Assembly (NCBI RefSeq): GCF_018873765.1
Contig: NC_057923.1
Coordinates: 24,957,913 to 25,021,912, forward strand
DNA: 64,000 bases
Direction of reading: 5' to 3'
From: Telopea speciosissima
Taxonomy: Eukaryota > Streptophyta > Magnoliopsida > Proteales > Proteaceae
In this document: positions 58,233 through 64,000 of the stretch, piece by piece
How the letters are laid out: every line of letters begins with the position of its first letter
How positions within the stretch are numbered: position 1 is the first letter of the stretch
Notes under the pieces: model-generated
Databases searched by the model: none
Told to the model about the DNA's origin: nothing
The model's input: the letters and a program-made list of their open reading frames with translations, nothing else
Position numbers and translations under genes: made by a program

Positions 58233-59802
58233 CAAGCTGACAAGCGGAACACAACAAACTCAGCCTGGTAGAGTGACATGGTAAATTAAATTCACGAACA
58301 AGACGACGTAGTAATTGAGAGTGAGGGTGCCCAAGACGACAATGCCAGCCATCAAGTGATGTGCGTGTGGTGATGAATGCAAAAGGAGAAAAAGACAAGG
58401 GTGGAGGCACGGTGTAGAGACCTCCACTACTTGGACCTGACAGTATGGTGGACTTGGTTCTCCGATCCTTCAAAAAGAAACAAGACAGGTGAAACTCAAA
58501 ATAAACATCATTATCTTTAGTAAAACGATGAACAGAAAGTAACGGTTTAGTGATGGAAGGAACATGTAGAACATCAGATAAAAGTAATTGACGATTAGAA
58601 GAAGGAGAAGAGATAGATCCAAAACTATATAACATGCGAAATAGGAATGCCCTTACCATTGCCAACCTGTAAAGTGTTTGAACCTGTATATGGGTCATAT
58701 GCAGATAGTGATTGTAGGTCTGGTGTCACATGGTGAGTTGCTCCAGTATCCAGGTACCAAGTGAGATGGGACGTGGGTGGGTAGGATGGAGTAGGAAGTA
58801 ATGGTGGTTGGGAAGAGGTTGGGTATTGCATGTAATTGGCGGAAGGGTTAGAGGGTGGTTGGTACTGGAAAGGGGGTTGGGGACGGTAGGATTGTTGGTT
58901 AGGGTTTCTAGGTTTAGAAAAGCATTGGGCCGTGTTGTGTGTGTCACGGTTACACCAGTGACACCATTGCCGATTGCCATAAGACCTTGTGCCACCAAGG
59001 CTGAAGCGCCCACGACCCCCATGGCCACGGTTTTGGGACCCACCCCCACGGTTGGAACGGCAGTCCTGGGTGGGTGAAGTACGTTGAAAATTGTTGGCAG
59101 ACGGAGAAGATGTAGACTTTGTAGAGTCAGTGATGGAGAGCTTAGTGAGTCTGGACCCTTGGAGAAACTCGTGACTCAATAACATAGAGTGTAAGTCATC
59201 ATATGTGATGGGCGTAGTGCGTGTGAGAAGCGAAGAAACAATATTAGAAAACTCCATCTTCAGGCCTCAAAAAACGTGCATGTTGAATGCACTGGGTCGA
59301 GGGGGCTGCCCAGCCACACTCAACTCTTCAGAGATTGACTTGGCACGACTGAGAAAGGTCAAGACAGATTCATCAGCTTGCTGTTGGAGATCCTGCATAG
59401 CCATCGTCAGGGACATAAGCCTACTCCTAGAGGGAGAGGAGTAGGCGGTGTGGAGGGAGTCCCAAATATCCTTACTTGTGCAGTTGCCTAGAACTTGTGG
59501 AAACACTTCTTCAGAAAGTGAGGCAATGAGGAGACTGCGCATCAAGGAGTCCTGGCGGCACCATTGAAGGGCACCATCAGAGTCCGTTGGACAAGGGTGA
59601 GATCCATCTACATAGCCAAACAATCCTTGGCCATCAAGGAATGGTTCAAGCTGGGTGCGCCAGAAGAGATAATTTTTGGATGTCAGTTTCACAGAGATAT
59701 AATGGTGCGCATGGTGCAGAGAGGGCATGCCGATGGTTGTAGGGGAAATACCGGTTGAGTACTGCCAAAGGATGTTTCTTCAAGGGTGCCATCGTCCGGC
59801 AT
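58233..59802 (-). pseudogene. copia gag-protease fragment (Ale/Retrofit-like)
   Basis: Gag starts MPDDGTLEETSFGS at 59802. A frameshift near 59730 moves it to the frame with YISVKLTSKNYLFWRTQLEPF and FGYVDGSHPCP. A further shift lies near 59265. The zinc knuckle is CHWCNRDTHNTAQC (about 58955). The protease site is WYLDTGATHHVTPD (about 58745), followed, after a shift near 58650, by the pre-integrase segment WHCRLGHPHSQLLRRLV (about 58315). It cannot make a complete polyprotein. Confidence 0.82.
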
Positions 59803-60195
59803 GGCTGAAGAGATGTAGAGAACAAGGAACGATCAGGGGAGAAGAGAAGAGAAAGAAAGAAAAAAAAAAAAAAAAAGGCGCTCGTGTGAACTTATGCGGC
59901 TCTAATTATCATGTTGTGATATTGCAATAGGATTTGTATTCCATTGATAAACGGTTACAAGAGTGATATGTATATTGTACAAGGAAACCCATTAGGGTTA
60001 GAATTCTATGGAAGATACGTACACATGTGATAATAAAGGAAGTTGATATATTTCACATACGATAATGATAGAAGATTTCTATTATCGCATGTGGTGGATA
60101 TTGTATGGAGATATATGCACATATGGAAACTGGAGATTCCCAATACAGCGCGTTACTAGAATGGTAACGGCTATATTGGTCAAGATGAGGCAAGG
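58233..60195 (-). mobile_element. Ty1/copia fragment, Ale/Retrofit-like, truncated in pre-integrase
   Basis: On the minus strand an LTR-like sequence (about 59912-60195, ending CACAACA) is followed by a weak primer-site match, gag from ATG 59802, and protease up to the pre-integrase domain, where the element is cut at CSACQLGK (about 58235). Integrase, RT, RNase H and the 3' LTR are missing. The motifs LLSDVLHVPSITKPLLSV and DNDVYFEFH are typical of the Ale/Retrofit lineage. Confidence 0.8.
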
Positions 60196-61309
60196 TGGCC
60201 TTTGGAACTGAAGATGGTTAGTGGGAAGCTTCCCATTCAACAAATGCCACCCAAACGTGGCATGTCAGGGCTAACGATGAATGCTACAAAGGAGGGAAGA
60301 CTAAGGGACCTTGGGGTGTCTCAACTTGATTTCCTCCCAAGCATATCGAACACTAAACTTGCCAGATGGAGTACTACTCCACATACAAGAGTCATTGATA
60401 TCGATAAACAATGCTCTAGAGTTTACTAACTCAAGAGCAAAGCAACAATTCAACTAAAGAAAATTAAAATTTGTTACCTAACAAGGAGTGTGACACAAAC
60501 TCCTTTTGGTGAGTGCAAATGCTATGGAATGAATGCACTTTAAATCTCCTTGAACACTTATGACTTGGAGAGAGAGTGGAGGCTAATCAATGCTTGTGGA
60601 GATTACTTGAATAGCTTGAAGTTGTATGCTTGATCTCAATGAGTTTGCATGAATGTGAGTTGAATGCTCAAAATTAACTTATCTTGATTGTGTAGTAGTT
60701 GGTCCTCACAATCTTGAATAGTGATTACCTATTTATATAGGTTAAATTAATGGCCTAAAAACTCGATTAAAGGAAAACTCTAACAGGCAGATTTTTAGTC
60801 ATCCGGTCGATTGGTTAAAGTAACCGTCTGAAGAATATTGTTGTTGGAGGGCACGCTAGTCATCCGGATGCATACTAGTCAACCACCATATCGACTGGAC
60901 CCATCTGGTCGATCGTCTTCTCATTTGGACAATGCCGGCTAATTCTTGAGAAGTTAGACTAAGACTTATCCGGTCGACCGGTTGGTGATAATTTTCATAG
61001 CCTTGTAATTCTAAGGGCCTGTTTTGCTGGCTTTTCTACTAACCAATTTCCACTTAATTAGGTCAACATGGGGGGTCTTTTAGAATCTCCTAAGGTCTAT
61101 CTATGTTTAGGATGAATGCAAAAATGCTATGTAATTGTATGCAGTGCAAGTGTCCTATCCTAGGCTAAGTGCACTTGAACATTTTCTTCTTCACTTCTTG
61201 ATCTTTAATCATTTTCAACTTTGGGGTCATCAAAGGTGTTCCCTTCTTGGCTTTGCTTCTTCAATTTGGATCACTACAAGTCATGGTACTTGAAGCAAAG
61301 TTTAAATAC
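60196..61309. other. unclassified repetitive-looking sequence
   Basis: No gene is supported. 60760-61000 contains several variants of a cgaccggt/catccggtcg motif (tcatccggtcgattgg, tcatccggatg, tatccggtcgaccggttgg). The text reads like the LTR or leader of a gypsy-type element, but no primer site or domain was found. Confidence 0.35.
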
Positions 61310-62714
61310 TTTCATATGTTTGTTTCAATATATGACTCATTTGTTAATCCATGAACTGAGATCCTTACAAATATTTCTATGCATGATAATTGTCTCTCAA
61401 AATTGCAGGCCTTTCCTTATTTATTTCTATCTCAAATCTTTGTATATATATATATATATAATCCCAATTCTATTTATATAAATACTTCAAATATACTTTC
61501 TTATATTTTTTTTGGTTGATTCATATGTTTCAATTTATATACATGAAATGAAAAACATAACAATATTGGTATATCATTTTAAATGTTAAACTTAAATTTC
61601 ATATTGAAATTATTTAAGGTTTTCAAGAATTTTTTGGATAGATTCATCTCTACCTTTTCAAATCAAAATTTTAGCTTAACCGAAACACGTTACATAATAA
61701 TAAACCAGCCTTGTTCTTAGCATGGGGATATAATCAAGTACTAATGTCATATGCTAAAATAATGTGTTAATATAATGTAGAACTGTATTCTAATATTAAT
61801 TGAAAATATAGCTGAGGCGGCTACTATATCAATGGAATCAATTAGCTGCATGGGATTTTTTTTTTTAATATTTTAATGTGATTAACACCCTGCTTATGAG
61901 TTATTAGACAATTGGTAATTGAGTTTAGGAAAAAAGATCTCTACTTGGTGGTGTTTCGTACGCCCTCTCACAGGGCACCATGAAATGATGCCTCTGCCCC
62001 CTGGGTAGATACCCAAGCGTGCTCCCCCATTGGCCCAAACACTTGTGCAGAGACCATGCGACAAAGTAGAGATCTCTTGCCCGTGAGTTTAAATGAACAT
62101 CTTCTTCCTAAGCACTTGATTTTAGAAAATTTGCTAATTGTGGATTCATTGTAGTGCTTCATTAGCAAAACAAATTAGGATTGGGACTACTTTCTAACAT
62201 TGTGTTAGAGACATATTATGGTTGGGCTTAGGCCCAGTTTAACAAAAGTAATATTAGCTCTTTTTTAATTTTTTATTCTTCTCAATCAGCTTTATTTTAT
62301 TCAAACACATGGCAAAGTCAAATTTCATGTTCACAATGTTTTGAGTGTGAACTAAAATTCCATATGGCATGAAAAAAGGCTAACAAAAGTGGCATGAGTT
62401 TTTCTTTGTTTTATAGATAATATCACTTTATTGTCAAAAGGAGGGAAGGAATATACAGACACAACCAGCAGATTTACAAACAACTCCTCCCAGAGTTGGC
62501 ATCACGGGCTGAAGAAACTAAGAACACCCAGTTGCCCAACACCCTAAGACAACGCAATCTGAGGCAACAAACATGAGAGAAAAATCACTGCCCTAAATCA
62601 AAGAGACAGTAATTTCCTATTTTTGTGATAAATAACTATAGAACTTGATGCATGACTGGCAAGACGAAAGACTTCAAATGAATTAGAGTAGTCCACATAG
62701 GAAATGTAGAAGTG

Positions 62715-63372
62715 AGTAGAATACTTCCTTTTTTAAATACATGTAGTAAAAGCCACATACATCTCTAAGCTCTATTTCTAGGAGATCACATCAAGAGACA
62801 TCACGAAAAAGGTTCATTGGTCTTTTTTGGTAGTGATTTTATAAAGAAACGTCACATGAATTAAAAACATATTTTAGAAATACATAATTTCTGAATTACA
62901 AACATAGCTTTGGTTGCTTGTCCTCAAAGAAGCTTGTTTCTATGGGATTTCATAACAAAATATTAGGGGCAAAATTTCAGCTCTGTTTCTAGGAGATTTC
63001 GCACATAAGTTTTCACAAGACTCAGTTTCATTGATTCTTCTACTAGGTATTCTTATACTTTTACAAACAACTCTTCCTCCATTAATATGATCTATTAAAG
63101 ATATATTAACAGAGGAGATATTTCTTTATGAAATCCCGTAGAAACAGTGCTTCTTTGACACAAGAAAACAATGCTATGTTTGTAATTTAGAAATTACGTA
63201 CTTCTAAGGTATGTTTCTAATTCATGTGACGTTTCTTTATGAACTCTCCAACAAAAAAGACCAGTGAACCTTTTTCGTGATGTTTCTTGATGTGATCTCC
63301 TAGAAACAAAGCTTAGATATGTATGTGGCTTTTACTATCATATATTTAAAGTAGGAAGTATTCTAAGGAAGT
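62715..63372. repeat. long inverted repeat within copy 4
   Basis: Arms at about 62715-62955 and 63131-63372 are reverse complements with moderate divergence (for example cttttactatcatatatttaaa on the right against tttaaatacatgtagtaaaag on the left), around a spacer of about 180 bp. Confidence 0.7.
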
Positions 63373-63629
63373 ATCATGGATGCCCATGGCCAGCAGGGTT
63401 CAACAAATGACCCAGTGGTCGAGAGGGTTTGAAGTTCGTTTTTACTGAATAGCACTTTAGAATAACGTATAGAAAAACGAGAGAGAGAACCCTCTTGAAA
63501 TTTCATATTAATTACTACGTACCTATGTTTACAATTTATAGACATTTCATCATATTAATAGTATGGATCCACACATCCTTGCATTTGACAATTTGGTGAC
63601 GTGCTTAATACCCAGATATAGGGAAGCCC

Positions 63630-63860
63630 ACTATCAGGGTCAATTTCGTGGTGATGAAGGTCGTGTCCGTCGTAAAAGTCATATTAGGCCGACCTTCACT
63701 GAATGCGCTGGGAACCATAGTGTCTACAAGTACTTAAAGATGGAAGTTTCCAACAGAAAACAACATCGGAGAATTATATTGATTGTGCATTCGTTTCCCT
63801 GTCATACAATGAGTTTTAGTAGCTTGACTGTGAGTTTAGGCCAATGGATAAAATAGTGAC
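63630..63860 (+). pseudogene. gypsy linker fragment, copy 4
   Basis: Now on the plus strand because the block is inverted. Only the linker part remains (KYLKMEVSNRKQHRRIILIVH). The protease site is absent. Confidence 0.6.
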
Positions 63861-63987
63861 AAGGAAAAGCAATTCAATATTTCCAAAAAAAAACTGCAAT
63901 ATAATATCGTTTAAAAATTTATTCAATTATTACATCATTTTCCTGATGGCCCTTCATCGTAAGGTTACAATTCCATGATGAATGAGT

Positions 63988-64000
63988 TGTTGGACAAGTG
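63988..64000 (+). mobile_element. start of an LTR of the unit B copia family, cut by the window edge
   Basis: The last 13 bases, TGTTGGACAAGTG, equal the first 13 of the LTR at 44354 and begin exactly where homology to the copy 1-3 sequence (gaatgagtggcaag) stops. The expected target duplication would be tgagt. Confidence 0.7.

Larger units (their letters stand above)
61310..63987. repeat. duplicated repeat block, copy 4, inverted
   Basis: Reverse-complement homologue of copies 1-3: 61310-61353 matches 16736-16770; 61369-62280 matches 15173-16066; 62280-62960 matches 8000-8675; 63630-63987 matches 7310-7680. It has the uninterrupted target of the retroposed transcript (61354-61368) and no MULE. 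A TA microsatellite is at about 61446-61462. An extra segment in the opposite orientation (63131-63372) makes an inverted repeat with 62715-62955. Confidence 0.75.

Noticed and set aside
60202-60429. 75-codon frame MELKMVSGKLP
   Set aside because: No recognisable family, in a sequence that looks like retrotransposon LTR or leader.
1-64000. tRNA, rRNA, riboswitch or bacterial-type operon
   Set aside because: None was recognised by eye. The only tRNA-related sequences are retrotransposon primer sites and SINE-like fragments.

Overview
The window is nuclear DNA of a seed plant, almost certainly an angiosperm. It carries Ty3/gypsy (Tat-type, dual RNase H) and Ty1/copia retrotransposons, a Mutator-like (MULE) transposon, a plant matrix metalloproteinase (matrixin) gene, and fragments of a plant ubiquitin-specific protease and of a class II LOB-domain gene. 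Nothing prokaryotic, viral or organellar is recognisable. The species cannot be named from the sequence. All homology statements come from reading the sequence; no database was searched.

The backbone is a tandem segmental duplication. Unit A (about 5846-33250) holds, left to right: the 5' end of a UBP-type deubiquitinase pseudogene fused upstream to a LOB-domain fragment; a repeat with an old gypsy protease fragment; a retroposed transcript; a small deleted LTR element; a decayed copia; a gypsy/copia composite; and an intact matrixin gene on the minus strand. Unit B (about 33684-52095) repeats this order with a decayed matrixin copy. A third partial unit C (about 52345-57246) and a partial inverted unit D (about 61310-63987) repeat only the middle part.

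Comparing the units gives exact insertion boundaries. In A: a 6.5 kb MULE (8676-15172, 9-bp target duplication aaaaattaa); a 2.2 kb LTR element (17115-19304, gtaag, empty site in C); and a gypsy LTR inserted in the UBP exon (ends about 5845). In B: a full-length copia (36910-46083, gaaac) and a deletion junction at about 47578. In C: a solo LTR (54054-54412, tgtaa) and SINE-like material. In copies 1-3, but not in copy 4: a retroposed transcript with 15-bp target duplications. At the right edge another LTR of the B-unit copia family begins (63988).

The only apparently intact host gene is the matrixin at 31974-32930. The more unusual items are the LOB/UBP chimera with a frameshift common to both copies, the MULE with mirror-image CA/GT minisatellites and a convergent GRF-zinc-finger/transmembrane reading frame, and the 111-residue unknown ORF inside the retroposed transcript.
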